64,000 bases of DNA, taken from NCBI RefSeq assembly GCF_051401765.1, contig NW_027480423.1, positions 18,910,001 to 18,974,000 on the forward strand, written 5' to 3'. This DNA comes from Calliopsis andreniformis (taxonomy: Eukaryota > Arthropoda > Insecta > Hymenoptera > Andrenidae). Shown here one piece after another: positions 1 to 13,809 of the stretch (positions within the stretch are counted from its first letter, which is position 1; every line of letters begins with the position of its first letter). The notes below the pieces were generated by a model. That model made no database searches. It worked only from the letters and a program-made list of their open reading frames with translations, and was not told the origin of the DNA. The position numbers and the translations under genes are program-made.

Positions 1-50
1 TGTTGCATTTTTATTGTATTTTATGCATCTGGCGTTGAAGTCTAAGTCCC

Positions 51-1660
51 TAACTATTCGATCTGGTGAAGCAACGCCGTAAAGTGAAGCATAGGTTGCC
101 GGGAACGTAGAAACGACCATTATTTTCACACTGGTTGCAATTATTCATTTTATACGATGTAAAAGCTGTTGTATTTGTATTGTATTTTATGCTTCTGGCG
201 TTGACTTCTAAGGCCGTAGCTATTAGATGTGGTGGAGGAACGCGCTACAGTGACGCCTAGGTTGCACGGAACGTAGAAATGACCATTACTTTCACACTGC
301 TTGCAATTATTCCTGTTATACAATGGAAAAACTGCTGCATTTTTATTGTATTTTATGCATCTGGCGTTGTAGTCTAAGTCCCCAGCTATTCGATCTGGTG
401 GAGCAACGCCCTATAGCGGAGCCTAGGTTGCCCGGAACGTAGAAATGACCATCACTTTCACACTGTTTGCAATTATTCATTTTATACGATGGAAAAGCTG
501 TTGTATTTATATTGTATTTTATGCTTCTGGCGTTGAATTCGAAGGCCCTAGCTATTCGATCTGGTGGAGCAACGGCCTAGAGTGAAGCCTAGGTTGCCCG
601 GAACGTAGAAATGACCATTCCTTTCACGCTGTCTGCAACTATTCATTTTATACGATGGAAAAACTGTTGCATTTTTATTGTATTTTATGCATCTGGCGTT
701 GAAGTCTAAGTCCCTAGCTATTCGATCTGGTGGAGCAACGCCCTAGAGAGGAACCTAGGTTGCCCGGAACGCAGCAGTGACCATTACTTTCACACTGGTA
801 GTAATTATTCCTCTTATACGGTGGAAAAACTGTTGCATCTTTATTGTATTTTATGCTTCCGGCGTTGACTCGTAAGGCCCTAACTATTCGATCTGGTGAA
901 GCAACGCCGTAAAGTGAAGCATAGGTTGCCGGGAACGTAGAAACGACCATTATTTTCACACTGGTTGCAATTATTCATTTTATACGATGTAAAAGCTGTT
1001 GTATTTATATTGTATTTTATGCTTCTGGCGTTGACTTCTAAGGCCGTAGCTATTAGATGTGGTGGAGGAACGCGCTACAGTGACGCCTAGGTTGCACGGA
1101 ACGTAGAAATGACCATTACTTTCACACTGCTTGCAATTATTCCTGTTATACAATGGAAAAACTGTTGCATTTTTATTGTATTTTATGCATCTGGCGTTGA
1201 AGTCTAAGTCCCTAGCTATTCGATCTGGTGGAGCAACGCCCTAGAGCGGAGCCTAGGTTGCCCGGAACGTAGAAATGACCATCACTTTCTCACTGTTTGC
1301 AATTATTCATTTTATGCCATGGAAAAGCTGTTGTATTTATATTGTATTTTATGCTTCTGGCGTTGAATTCTTAGGCCCTAGCTATTCGATCTGGTGCAGC
1401 AACGCCCTAGAGAGGAGCCTAGGTTGCCCGGAACGCAGCAATGACCATTACTTTCACTCTGTCTGCAATTATTCATCTTATACGACGGAAAAGCTGTTGT
1501 ATTTATATTGTATTTTATGCTTCTGGCGTTGACTTCTAAGGCCGTAGCTATTAGATGTGGTGGAGGAACGCGCTAGAGTGACGCCTACGTTGCACGGAAC
1601 GTAGAAATGACCATTACTTTCACACAGCTTGCAATTATTCCTGTTATACAATGGAAAAAC
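51..1660 (+). repeat. 5-monomer higher-order unit (830 bp), two tandem copies
   Basis: Diagnostic variants recur 830 bases apart: CCGTAAAGTGAAGCATAGG at 78 and 908, the TTAGATGTGGTGGAGGAACG variant near 223 and 1053, and GTTGAATTC near 531 and 1361. 830 is exactly 5x166. The match is strong from about 51 to 560 against 881 to 1390, then weakens with several substitutions. The first copy is cut by the window edge. Confidence 0.8.
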
Positions 1661-2191
1661 TGTTGCATTTTTATTGCATTTTATGCATCTGGTGTTGAAT
1701 TCTAAGTCCCTAGCTATTCGATCTGGTGGAGCAACGCCCTAGTGCGGAGCCTAGGTTGCCCGGAACGTAGAAATGACCATTACTTTCACACTGTTTGCAA
1801 TTATTCATTTTATACGATGGAAAAGCTGTTGTATTTATATTGTATTTTATGCTTCTGGCGTTGACTTCTAAGTCCCTAGCTATTCGATCTGGTGGAGCAA
1901 CGCCCTAGTGCGGAGCCTAGGTTGCCCGGAACGTAGAAATGACCATCATCTCCACACTGTTTGCAATTATTCATTTTATACGTTGGAAAAGCTGTGGTAT
2001 TTATATTGCATTTTGTGATTCTGGCGTTGACATCTAAGGCCATGGTTATTCGATGTGGTGGAGCAACGCCCTAGAGTGAAGCCTAGGTTGCCGGGAACGT
2101 AGAAAAGACCATTACTTTCGCACTGGTTGCAATTATTCATGTTATACAATGGAAAAACTGTTGTACTTTTATTGTTTTTTATGCTTCTGGC

Positions 2192-2512
2192 GTTGACTTC
2201 TAAGGCCGTAGCTATTAGATGTGGTGGAGGAACGCGCTAGAGTGACGCCTAGGTTGCACGGAACGTAGAAATGACCATTACTTTCACACTGCTTGCAATT
2301 ATTCCTGTTATACAATGGAAAAACTGCTGCATTTTTATTGTATTTTATGCATCTGGCGTTGTAGTCTAAGTCCCCAGCTATTCGATCTGGTGGAGCAACG
2401 CCCTATAGCGGAGCCTAGGTTTCCCGGAACGTAGAAATGACCATCACTTTCACACTGTTTGCAATTATTCATTTTATACGATGGAAAAGCTGTTGTATTT
2501 ATATTGTATTTT
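2192..2512 (+). repeat. Two-monomer echo of 200-520
   Basis: This segment repeats about 200-520 at an offset of 1,992 bases (12 monomers). It shares rare variants not seen in the copy at 1030-1350: ACTGCTGCAT, GTTGTAGTCTAAGTCCCCAG and CCCTATAGCGGAGCC. A third related TTAGATGTGG monomer lies near 1551. The pattern shows patches of the 5-monomer unit re-used further along the array. Confidence 0.75.
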
Positions 2513-2519
2513 ATGCTTA

Positions 2520-4860
2520 TGGCGTTGACTTCTAAGGCCGTAGCTATTAGATGTGGTGGACGAACGCGCTAGAGAGACGCCTAGGTTGCACGGAACGTAG
2601 AAATGACCATTACCTTCACACTGGTTGGAATTATTCCTATTATACGATGGCAAAACTGATGTATTTTTATTGTATTTTATGCTTTGGGCGTTGACTTCTA
2701 AGGCCCTAGCTATCCGATTTGGTGGAGCAACGCCGTAGAGTGAAGTCTAGGTTGCCCGAAACGTAGAAATGACCAGTACTTTGACACTGGTTGCAATTAT
2801 TCGTTTTATACGATGGAAAAACTGTTGTATTTATATTGTATTTTATGCTTCTGGCGTTCACTTCTTAGGCCTTAACTATTCGATCTGGTGGAACAACGCA
2901 CTAGGGTGAAGCCTAGGTTTCCCGTTACGTAGAAATGGCCATAACTTTCACACTGGTAGCAATTATTCGATTTATACACTGAAAAAACTGTTCTATTTAT
3001 TTTGTGTTTCATGTTTCGCGCGTTGTCTTCTAAGGCCCTAACTATTCGATCTAGTGGAGCAACGCCCTAGGGTGAAGCCTGGGTTGCCTGGAAAGTAGAA
3101 ATGTCCATAACTTTCATACTGGTTGCAATTATTCGTTTTATACGATGGAAGAACTGTTGTATTTATACTGTATTTTATGCTTCCGGCGTTGACTTCTACG
3201 GCCGTAGCTATTAGATGTGGTGGAGCAACGCGCTAGAGTGACGCCTAGGTTGCACGGAACGTAGAAATGACTATTACTTTCACACTGGTTGCACTTATTC
3301 GTTTTATACGATGGAAAAGCTGCTGTATTTAAATTGTATTTTATGCTTCTGGCGTTGAATTCTAAGTCCCTAACTATTCGATCTGGTGGTGCAAGGGCCT
3401 AGAGTGAAGCCTAGCTTGCTGGGAATGTAGAAATGTCCATAACTTTCACACTGGTTGCAATTATTAGTTTTATACGATGGAAAAGCAGTTGTATTTATAT
3501 TGTATTTTATGCTTCTGGCGTTGACTTCTTAGGCCCTAACTATTCGATCTGGTGGAGCAACGCCCTAGAGTGAAGCCTAGGTTGCTCGGAATGTAGAAAT
3601 GTCCATAACTTTCTCACTGGTTTCAATTATTCGTTTTATACGATTGGAAAACTGTTGTACTTACATTGCATTTTATTCTTCTGGCGTTGAATTCTAAGTC
3701 CCTAGCTATTCGATGTGGTGGAGCAGCGCACTAGAGCGAAACCTAGGCTGCCGGTACATAGAAATGACCATTACTTTCACACTGGTTGCAATAATTACTT
3801 TTATACAATGGAAAAGCTGTTGTATATACATTCTATTTTATGCTTGTGGCGTTGACTTCTTAGGCCCTACATATTCGATCTGGTGGAGCAATGCCTTAGA
3901 GTTAAGTCTAGGATACCCGAAACGTAGAAATGGCCATTACTTTCACACTGGCTGCAATTATCCGTTTTATGCGATGGAAAATCTGTCGTATTTATTTTGT
4001 ATTTTATGCTCCTGGCGTTGACTTCTATGGCCCTAACTATTCGATCTGGTGGAGCAACGCCCTAGAGTGAAGCCTAGGTTGCTCGGAACGTACAAATGAC
4101 CATTACCTTCACACTGTTTGGAATTAATCATTTTATACGATGAAACAGCCGCTGTATTTATATTGTATTTTATGCTAGTGGCGTTGACTTCTAAGGCCGT
4201 GGCTATTTGATGTGGTGGAGTAACGCCCTAGAGTGAAGCCTACGTCGCCCGGAACGTAGAAATGACCATAACCTTCACACTGGTTGCAATTATTCCTGTT
4301 ATGAGGTTGAAAAACTGCTGTATTTTTATTGTATTTTATGCTTCTGGCGTTGAATTGTAAGTCCCTAGCTATTCGATCTGGTGGAGCAACGCCCTAGGGT
4401 GAGGCCTAGGTTGCCCGGAACGTAGAAATGACGACTACTTTCACAATGTTTGCAATTATTCATTTTATACGATTGAAAAACTAGTGAACTTATATTGTAT
4501 TTTATGCTCCTGGTGTTGACTTCTTAGGCCCTAACTATTCGATCCGGTGGAGCAACGCCCTAGAGTGAAGCCTAGGCTGCCCGGAACGTAGAAATGACCA
4601 TCACTTTCAAACTGGTTACAATTATTCCTGTTATACGATGGAAAAACTGTTGTATTTTTGTTGCATTTTATTCTCCGGGCGTTGACTTCTAAGGCCCTAA
4701 CTATTCGATCTGGTGGAGCAACGCCCTAGGGTGAAGCCTAGGTTGCCCGGATAGTGGAAATGTCCATAACTTTCATATTGGTTGCAATTATTCGTTTTAT
4801 ACGATGGAAAAACTGTTGTATTTATACTGTATTTTATGCTTCTGACGTTGACTTCTGAGG
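2520..4860 (+). repeat. Unphased monomers without a clear higher-order unit
   Basis: About 14 monomers in register with the rest of the array but carrying many private substitutions, for example TTATACACTGAAAAAAC near 2972, GTTTCGCGCGTTGTC near 3012 and CGATTGGAAAACTG near 3642. I noticed no long duplicate of this stretch elsewhere in the window. Some variants (TTTTGTGTTTCATG, AACAACGCACTAGGGTG) reappear singly between 8 and 14 kb, which suggests older relatedness. No gene or other element is visible. Confidence 0.6.
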
Positions 4861-5394
4861 CCCTAACTATTCGATCTGGTGGAGCAACACCCTAGAGTGA
4901 AGCCTTGGTTTCCCGGAACGTAGAAATGACCATGACTTTCATACTGGTTGCAATTATTCGTTTTATACGATGGAAAAACTGTTGTATTTATATTGTATTT
5001 TATGCTTCTGACGTTGACTTCTAAGCCTCGAACTACTCGATCTGGTGGAGCAACGCCCTAGAGTGAAACCTAGGTTGCCCGGAACGTAGAAATGACCATA
5101 ATCTTCACACTGGTTGCAATTATTCCTGTTATGAGGTGGAAAAACTGCTGTATTTTTATTGTATTTTATGCTTCTGGCGTTGAATTGTAAGTCCCTAGCT
5201 ATTCGATCTGGTGGAGCAACGCCCTAGGGTGAAGCCTAGGTTTCCCGGAACGTAGAAATGGCCATAACTTTCACACTGGTAGCAATTATTCGATTTATAC
5301 AATGGAAAAACTGTTCTATATATTTTGTGTTTTATGTTCCGCGCGTTGACTTCTAAGGCCCTAACTATTCGATCTGGTGCAGCATCGCCCTAGA

Positions 5395-7072
5395 GTGAAG
5401 CCTAGGTTGCCCGGAAAGTAGAAATGACCATAACTTTCATACTCGTTGCAATTATACGTTTTATACAATGGAAAAGCTGTTGTATTTATATTGTATTTTA
5501 TGCTTCTTGCGTTCACTTCTTAGGCCCTAACTATTCGATCTGGTGGAACATCGCCCTAGGGTTAAGCCTAGGTTTCCCGGAACGTAGAGAAGACCATAAT
5601 TTTCACAGTTGTAGTAATTATTCGATGTATACAATGGAATAACTGTTCTATTAATTTTGTTTTTTATGTTTCGGGCGTTGACTTCTAAGGCACTAACTAT
5701 TCGATCTGGTGGAGCAACGCCCTAGAGTGAAGCCTAAGATGCCCGGAACGTAGAAATGACCATAACTTTCACACTGGTTGCAATTATTCGTTTTATACGA
5801 TGGAAAAGCTGTTGTATTTATATTGTATTTTATACTTCTGGTGTTGACTTCTTAGGCCCTAACTATTCGATCTGGTGGAGCAACGCCCTAGAGTGAAGCC
5901 TAGGTTGCCCGGAGCGTAAAAATGACCATCACTTTCAAACTGGTTACAATTATTCCTGTCATACGATGGAAAAGCTGTTGTATTTTTATTGCATTTTATG
6001 CTTCGGGCGTTGACTTCTAAGGCCCTAACTATTCAATCTGTTGGAGCAACGCCCTAAGGTGAAGCCTAGGTTGCCCGGAAAGTAGAAATGTCCATATCTT
6101 TCATACTGGTTGCAATTATTCGTTTTATACGATGGAAAGCTGTTGAATTTATATTGTATTTTATGCATCTGGCGTTGACTTCTAAGGCACTAACTGTTCG
6201 ATCTGGTGGAGCAACACCCTAGAGTGAAGCTTAGGTTGCCCGGAACATAGAAATGACCATAACCTTCACACTGGTGGCTATTATTCCTTTTATTCAATGG
6301 AAAAACTGTTGTATTTATATTGTATTTTATGCTTCTGGCGTTGACTTCTGAGGCCCTAACTATTCGATCTGTTGGAGCAACGCCCTAGAGTGAAGCCTTG
6401 GTTTCCCGGAACGTAGAAATGACCATGACTTTCATACTGGTTGCAATTATTCGTTTTATACGATGGAAGAACTGTTGTATTTATATTGTATTTCATGCTT
6501 CTGACGATGACTTCTAAGGCACTAACTATTCGATCTGGCGGAGCTACGCCCTAGAGTGAAACCTAGGTTGCCCGGAACGTAGAAATGACCATTACTTTCA
6601 CACTCTTTGCAATTATTCATTTTATACGATGGAAAAACTGTTGTATTTATATTGTATTTTATGCTTGTGACGTTGAATTCTAAGGCACTAACTATTCGAT
6701 CTGGTGGAGCAACGCCCTAGAGTGAAGCCTAGGTTGCCCGGAATGTAGAAATGACCATAACTTTCATACTTGTTGCAATTATACGTTTGATACGATGGAA
6801 AAGCTGTTGTATTTATATTGTATTTTATGCTTCTTGCGTTCACTTCTTAGGGCCTAACTATTCGATCTGGTGGAACATCGCCCTAGGGTTAAGCCTAGGT
6901 TTCCCGGAACGTAGAGATGACCATAATTTTCACAGTTGTAGCAATTATTCGATGTATACAATGGAATAACTGTTCTATTAATTTTGTTTTTTATGCTTCG
7001 GGCGTTGACTTCTAAGGCACTAACTATTCGATCTGGTGGAGCAACGCCCTAGAGTGAAGCCTAAGATGCCCG
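5395..7072 (+). repeat. 8-monomer duplication pair (5395-5745 and 6722-7072)
   Basis: Two monomers recur at an offset of 1,327 bases (8x166 minus 1). Shared rare variants are CATACT(C/T)GTTGCAATTATACG, CTTCTTGCGTTCACTTC, GGAACATCGCCCTAGGGTTA and CACAGTTGTAG. A neighbouring pair (about 4862-4990 and 6354-6480) repeats at 1,492 bases, about 9 monomers, sharing AGCCTTGGTTTCCCGG. The different offsets show that local duplications overlap rather than form one clean higher-order repeat. Confidence 0.7.
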
Positions 7073-7339
7073 GAAAGTAGAAATGTCCATATCTTCCATA
7101 CTGGTTGCAATTATTCGTTTTATACGATGGAAAACCTGTTGTATTTATATTGTATTTTATGCTCCAGGTGTTGACTTCTTAGGCCCGAACTATTCGATCT
7201 GGTGGAGCAACGCCCTAGAGTGAAGCTTAGGTTGCCCGGAACATAGAAATGTCCATAACTTTCATACTGGTTGCAATTATTCGTTTTATACGATGGAAAA
7301 ACTGTTGAATTTATATTGTATTTTACGCTTCTGGCGTTC

Positions 7340-10300
7340 ACTTCTTAGGCACTAACTATTCGATCTGGTGGAGCTACGCCCTAGAGCCAAACCTAGGTTG
7401 CCCGGAACGTAGAAATGACCATTACATTCACACTCTTTGCAATTATTCATTTTATACGATGGAAAAGCTGTTGCATTTATATTGTATTTTATGCATCTGG
7501 CGTTGACTTCTTAGGTCCTAACTATTCGATCTGTTGGAGCAACGCCTTAGAGTGAAGCCTTGGTTTCCCGGAACGTAGAAATGACCATCACTTTCATACT
7601 GGTTGCAATTATTCGTTTTATACGATGGAAAAACTGTTGTACTTATATTGTATTTTATGCTTGTGGCGTTGAATTCTAAGGCACTAACTATTCGATCTGG
7701 TGGAGCAACGCCCTAGAGTGAAGCCTAGGGTGCCCGGAACGTAGAAATGACCATCACTTTCAAACTGGTAGCAACTATCCCTGTTATATGATGGAAAAGC
7801 TGTTGCCTTTTTATTGCACTTTATGCTTCGGGCGCTGACTTCCAAGGCCCTAACTGTCCAATCTGTTGGAGCAACGCCCTAGGGTGAAGCCTATGTTGCC
7901 CGGAAAGTAGAAATGACCATAACTTTCGTACTCGTTGCAATTATACGTTTTATACGATGGAAAAGCTGTTGTATTTATATTGTATTTTATGCTTCTTGCG
8001 CTCACTTCTTAGGCCCTAACTGTTCGATATGGTGGAACATCGCCCTAGGGTGAAGCCTAGGTTTCCCGGAACGTAGAAATGTCCATAACTTTCATACTGG
8101 TTGCAATTATTCGTTTTATACGTTGGAAAAACTGTTGTATTTATATTGTATTTTATGCTTCTGGCGTTCACTTCTTAGGCCTTAACTATTCGATCTGGTG
8201 GAACAACGCACTAGGGTGAAGCCTAGGTTGCCCGGAACGTAGAAATGACCATAACTTTCACACTGGTAGCAATTATTCGATTTATACAATGGAAAAACTG
8301 TTGTGTTTATACTGCATTTTATGCATCTGGCGTTGACTTCTAAGGCACTAACTGTTCGATCTGGTGGAGCAACACCCTAGAGTGAAGCTTAGGTTGCCCG
8401 GAACATAGAAATGACCATCACTTTCACACTGGTTGCAATTATTCATACTATAGGATGGAAAACCTGTTGTATTTATATTGTATTTTATGCTCCAGGTGTT
8501 GACTTCTTAGGCCCGAACTATTCGATCTGGTGGAGCAACGCCCTAGAGTGAAGCCTAGGTTGCCCGGAACGTAGGAATGATCATCACTTTCAAACTGGTT
8601 ACAATTATTCCTGTTATACGATGGAAAAACTGTTGTATCTTTATTGCATTTTATGCTTCGGGCGTTGACTTCTAAGGCCCTAACTATTCAATCTGTTGGT
8701 GCAACGCCCTAGGGTGAAGCCTAGGTTGCCCGGAAAGTAGAAATGTCCATAACTTTCATACTGGTTGCAATTATTCGTTTTATACGATGGAAAAACTGTT
8801 GTACTTATATTGTATTTTATGCTTCTGGCGTTGAATTCTAAGGCACTAACTATTCGATCTGGTGGAGCAACGCCCTAGAGTGAAGCCTTGGTTTCCCGGA
8901 ACGTACAAATGACCATGACTTTCATACTGCTTGCAATTATTCGTTTTATACGATGGAAAAACTGTTGTATTTATTTTGTGTTTTATGTTTCGCGCGTTGT
9001 CTTCTAAGGCCCTAACTATTCGATCTAGTGGAGCAACGCCCTAGGGTGAAGCCTAGGTTGCCTGGAAAGTAGAAATGTCCATAACGTTCATACTGGTTGC
9101 AATTATTCGTTTTATACGATGGAAGAACTGTTGTATTTATACTGTATTTTATGTTTCTGACGTTGACTTCTAAGGCACTAAGTATTCGATATGGTGGAGC
9201 CACGCCCTAGAGTTAAGCCTAGAGTGCCCGGAACGTAGAAATGACCATCACTTTCAAACTGGTTGCAATTACTCCTGTTATATGATGGAAAAACTGTTGT
9301 ATTTTTATTGCATTTTATGCTTCGGGCGTTGACTTCTAAGGCACTAACTATTCAATCTGTTGGAGCAACGCCCTAGGGTGAATCCTAGGTTGCCCGGAAA
9401 GTAGAAATGTTCATAACTTTCATACTGGTTGCAATTATCCGGTTTATACGATGGAAAAACTGTTGTATTTATATTGTATTTTATGCTTCTGGCGTTCACT
9501 TCTTAGGCCTTAACTATTCGATCTGGTGGAGCTACGCCCTAGAGCCAAACCTAGGTTGCCCGGAACGTAGAAATGACCATTACATTCACACTCTTTGCAA
9601 TTATTCATTTTATACGATGGAAAAGCTGTTGCATTTATATTGTATTTTATGCATCTGGCGTTGACTTCTTAGGCCCTAACTATTCGATCTGTTGGAGCAA
9701 CGCCTTAGAGTGAAGCCTTGGTTTCCCGGAACGTAGAAATGACCATCACTTTCATACTGGTTGCAATTATTCGTTTTATACGATGGAAAAACTGTTGTAC
9801 TTATATTGTATTTTATGCTTGTGGCGTTGAATTCTAAGGCACTAACTATTCGATCTGGTGGAGCAACGCCCTAGAGTGAAGCCTAGGGTGCCCGGAACGT
9901 AGAAATGACCATCACTTTCAAACTGGTAGCAACTATCCCTGTTATATGATGGAAAAGCTGTTGCCTTTTTATTGCACTTTATGCTTCGGGCGCTGACTTC
10001 AAAGGCCCTAACTGTCCAATCTGTTGGAGCAACGCCCTAGGGTGAAGCCTAGGTTGCCCGGAAAGTAGAAATGTCCATAACTTTCATACTGGTTGCAATT
10101 ATTCGTTTTATACGATGGAAAAACTGTTGTACTTATATTGTATTTTATGCTTCTGGCGTTGAATTCTAAGGCACTAACTATTCGATCTGGTGGAGCAACG
10201 CCCTAGAGTGAAGCCTTGGTTTCCCGGAACGTACAAATGACCATGACTTTCATACTGCTTGCAATTATTCGTTTTATACGATGGAAAAACTGTTGTATTT

Positions 10301-11700
10301 ATATTGTATTTTATGCTTCTGGCGTTGACTTCTAAGGCACTAACTGTTCGATCTGGTGGTGCAACGCCCTAGAGTGAAGCTTAGGTTGCCCGGAACATAG
10401 AAATGACCATAACCTTCACACTGGTTGCAATTATTCGTTTTATACGATGGAAAAACTGTTGTATTTATATTGTATTTTATGCTTCTGGCGTTCACTTCTT
10501 AGGCCTTAACTATTCGATCTGGTGGAACAACGCACTAGGGTGAAGCCTAGGTTTCCCGGAACGTAGAAATGGCCATAACTTTCACACTGTTAGCAATTAT
10601 TCGATTTATACAATGGAAAAACTGTTCCATTTATTTTGTGTTTTATGTTTCGCGCGTTGTCTTCTAAGGCCCTAACTATTCGATCTAGTGGAGCAACGCC
10701 CTAGGGTGAAGCCTAGGTTGCCTGGAAAGTAGAAATGTCCATAACGTTCATACTGGTTGCAATTATTCGTTTTATACGATGGAAGAACTGTTGTATTTAT
10801 ACTGTATTTTATGCTTCTGACGTTGACTTCTAAGGCACTAAGTATTCGATATGGTGGAGCCACGCCCTAGAGTTAAGCCTAGAGTGCCCGGAACGTAGAA
10901 ATGACCATCACTTTCAAACTGGTTGCAATTACTCCTGTTATATGATGGAAAAACTGTTGTATTTTTATTGCATTTTATGCTTCGGGCGTTGACTTCTAAG
11001 GCACTAACTATTCAATCTGTTGGAGCAACGCCCTAGGGTGAATCCTAGGTTGCCCGGAAAGTAGAAATGATCATAACTTTCATACTGGTTGCAATTATCC
11101 GGTTTATACGATGGAAAAACTGTTGTATTTATATTGTATTTTATGCTTCTGGCGTTCACTTCTTAGGCCTTAACTATTCGATCTGGTGGAGCTACGCCCT
11201 AGAGCCAAACCTAGGTTGCCCGGAACGTAGAAATGACCATTACATTCACACTCTTTGCAATTATTCATTTTATACGATGGAAAAGCTGTTGCATTTATAT
11301 TGTATTTTATGCATCTGGCGTTGACTTCTTAGGCCCTAACTATTCGATCTGTTGGAGCAACGCCTTAGAGTGAAGCCTTGGCTTCCCGGAACGTAGAAAT
11401 GACCATCACTTTCATACTGGTTGCAATTATTCGTTTTATACGATGGAAAAACTGTTGTACTTATATTGTATTTTATGCTTGTGGCGTTGAATTCTAAGGC
11501 ACTAACTATTCGATCTGGTGGAGCAACGCCCTAGAGTGAAGCCTAGGGTGCCCGGAACGTAGAAATGACCATCACTTTCAAACTGGTTGCAACTATCCCT
11601 GTTATATGATGGAAAAACTGTTGCATTTTTATTGCATTTTATGCTTCGGGCGCTGACTTCCAAGGCCCTAACTGTCCAATCTTTTGGAGCAACGCCCTAG
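7340..11700 (+). repeat. Three copies of a ~550-bp block (13- and 10-monomer spacing)
   Basis: The rare CTAGAGCCAAACCTAGG variant and the sequence after it occur at 7381, 9539 and 11199. The spacings are 2,158 bases (13x166) and 1,660 bases (10x166). Each copy runs for about 550 bases (about 7340-7900, 9498-10058 and 11158-11700). The 1,660-base repeat is longer and takes in about 8965-10020 against 10625-11680. Copies two and three differ at few positions, for example GTTCATAACT versus GATCATAACT near 9409 and 11069. This looks like repeated in-register unequal exchange. Confidence 0.75.
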
Positions 11701-12640
11701 GTTGCCCGGAAAGTAGAAATGACCATAACTTTCATACTCGTTGCAATTATACGTTTTATACGATGGAAAAGCTGTTGTATTTATATTGTATTTTATGCTT
11801 CTTGCGCTCACTTCTTAGGCCCTAACTGTTCGATATGGTGGAACATCGCCCTAGGGTGAAGCCTAGGTTTCCCGGAACGTAGAAATGTCCATAACTTTCA
11901 TACTGGTTGCAATTACTCGTTTTATACGATGGAAGAACTGTTGTATTTATACTATATTTTATGCTTCTGACGTTGACTTCAAAGGCACTAACTATTCGAT
12001 CTGGTGGAACAACGCACTAGCGTGAAGCCTAGGTTGCCCGGCACGTAGAAATGACCATAACTTTCACACTGGTAGCAATTATTCGATTTATACAATGGAA
12101 AAACTGTTCTATTTATTTTGTGTTTTATGTTTCGCGCGTTGACTTCTAAGGCCCTAACTATTCGATCTGGTGGAACATCGCCCTAGGGTGAAGCCTAGGT
12201 TGCACGGAAAGTAGAAATGTCCATAACTTTCACACTGGTTGCAATTATTCGTTTTATACGATGGAAAAACTGTTGTATTTATATTGTATTTTATGCTTCT
12301 GGCGTTCACTTCTTAGGCCCTAACTATTCGATCGGGTGGAACAACGCCCTAGGGTGAAGCCTATGTTGCCCGGAAAGTAGAAAAGACCTTAACTTTCAAA
12401 CTGGATGCAATTATTCCTGTTATACGATGGAAAAGCTGTTGCATTTATGTTGTATTTTATGCTTCTGGCGTTGACTTCTTAGGCCCTAACTATTCGATCT
12501 GGTGGAGCAACGCCAGAGAGTGAAGCCTTGGTTTCCCGGAACGGAGAAATGACCATCACTTTCATACTGGTTGCAATTATACGTTTTATACGATGGAGAA
12601 ACTGTTGTACTTATATTGTATTTTATGCTTGTGGCGTTGA
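11460..12640 (+). repeat. Block duplicated at 15270-16140, with an extra dimer here
   Basis: Starting at the CTTGTGGCGTTGAATTC monomer, this block matches 15270-16140. The offset is 3,818 bases (23 monomers) up to about 11870 and 3,486 bases (21 monomers) from about 12190. This copy therefore holds about 332 bases (two monomers) that the other lacks. Shared rare words include CGCTGACTTCCAAGGCC, GTCCAATCTTTTGGAGC, CTTCTTGCGCTCACTTC and CGCCAGAGAGTGAAGCC. Confidence 0.7.
11547..11700 (+). repeat. Short 154-bp monomer with a 12-bp deletion
   Basis: The monomer ends CAACGCCCTAG and joins directly to GTTGCCCGG, omitting the usual GGTGAAGCCTAG. The deleted 12 bases are exactly the distance between the two CCTAGG motifs at the end of the monomer. 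The intact relative near 15365-15518 keeps them, and the offset to that relative changes from 3,806 to 3,818 bases across this point. The event fits slippage or recombination between the two short CCTAGG repeats. It is the largest within-monomer indel I noticed. Confidence 0.85.
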
Positions 12641-13809
12641 ATTCTAAGGCACTAACTATTCGATCTGGTGGAGCAACGCCTTAGAGTGAAGCCTTGGTTT
12701 CCCGGAACGTAGAAATGACCATCACTTTCATACTGGTTGCAATTATTCGTTTTATACGATGGAAAAACTGTTGTATTTTTATTGCATTTTATGCTTCGGG
12801 CGTTGACTTCTAAGGCACTAACTATTCAATCTGTTGGAGCAACGCCCTAGGGTGAACCCTAGGTTGCCCGGAAAGTAGAAATGACCATAACTTTCATACT
12901 GGTTGCAATTATCCGGTTTATACGATGGAAAATCTGTTGTCTTTATATTGTATTTTATGCTTCTGGCGTTCACTTCTTAGGCCTTAACTATTCGATCTGG
13001 TGGAACAACGCACTAGGGTGAAGCCTAGGTTTCCCGGAACGTAGAAATGGCCATAACTTTCACACTGGTAGCAATTATTCGATTTATACAATGGAAAAAC
13101 TGTTCTATTTATTTTGTGTTTTATGTTTCGCGCGTTGACTTCTAAGGCCCTAACTATTCGATCTAGTGGAGCAACGCCCTAGGGTGAAGCCTAGGTTGCC
13201 TGGAAAGTAGAAATGTCCATAACTTTCATACTGGCTGCAATTATTCGTTTTATACGATGGAAGAACTGTTGTATTTATACTGTATTTTATGCTTCTGACG
13301 TTGACTTCTAAGGCACTAACTATTCGATCTGGTGGAACAACGCCCTAGAGTGAATTCTAGGTTGCCCGGAACGAAGAAATGACCATCACTTTCACACTGG
13401 TTGCAATTATTCATATTATAGGATGGAAAACCTGTTGTATTTATATTGTATTTTATGCTCCTGGTGTTGACTTCTTAGGCCCTAACTATTCGATCTGGTG
13501 GAGCAACGCCCTAGAGTGAAGCCTAGGTTGCCCGTAACGTAGAAATGACCATCACTTTCAAACTGGTTACAATTATTCCTGTTATACGATAGAAAAACTG
13601 TTGTATTTTTATTGCATTTTATGCTTCGGGCGTTGACCTCTAAGGCCCTGACTATTCAATCTGTTGGAGCAACGCCCTAGGGTGAAGCCTAGGTTGCCCG
13701 GAAAGTAGAAATGTCCATAACTTTCATACTGGTTGCAATTATTCGTTTTATACGATGGAAAAACTGTTGTATTTATATTGTATTTTATGCTTCTGACGTT
13801 GACTTCTAA

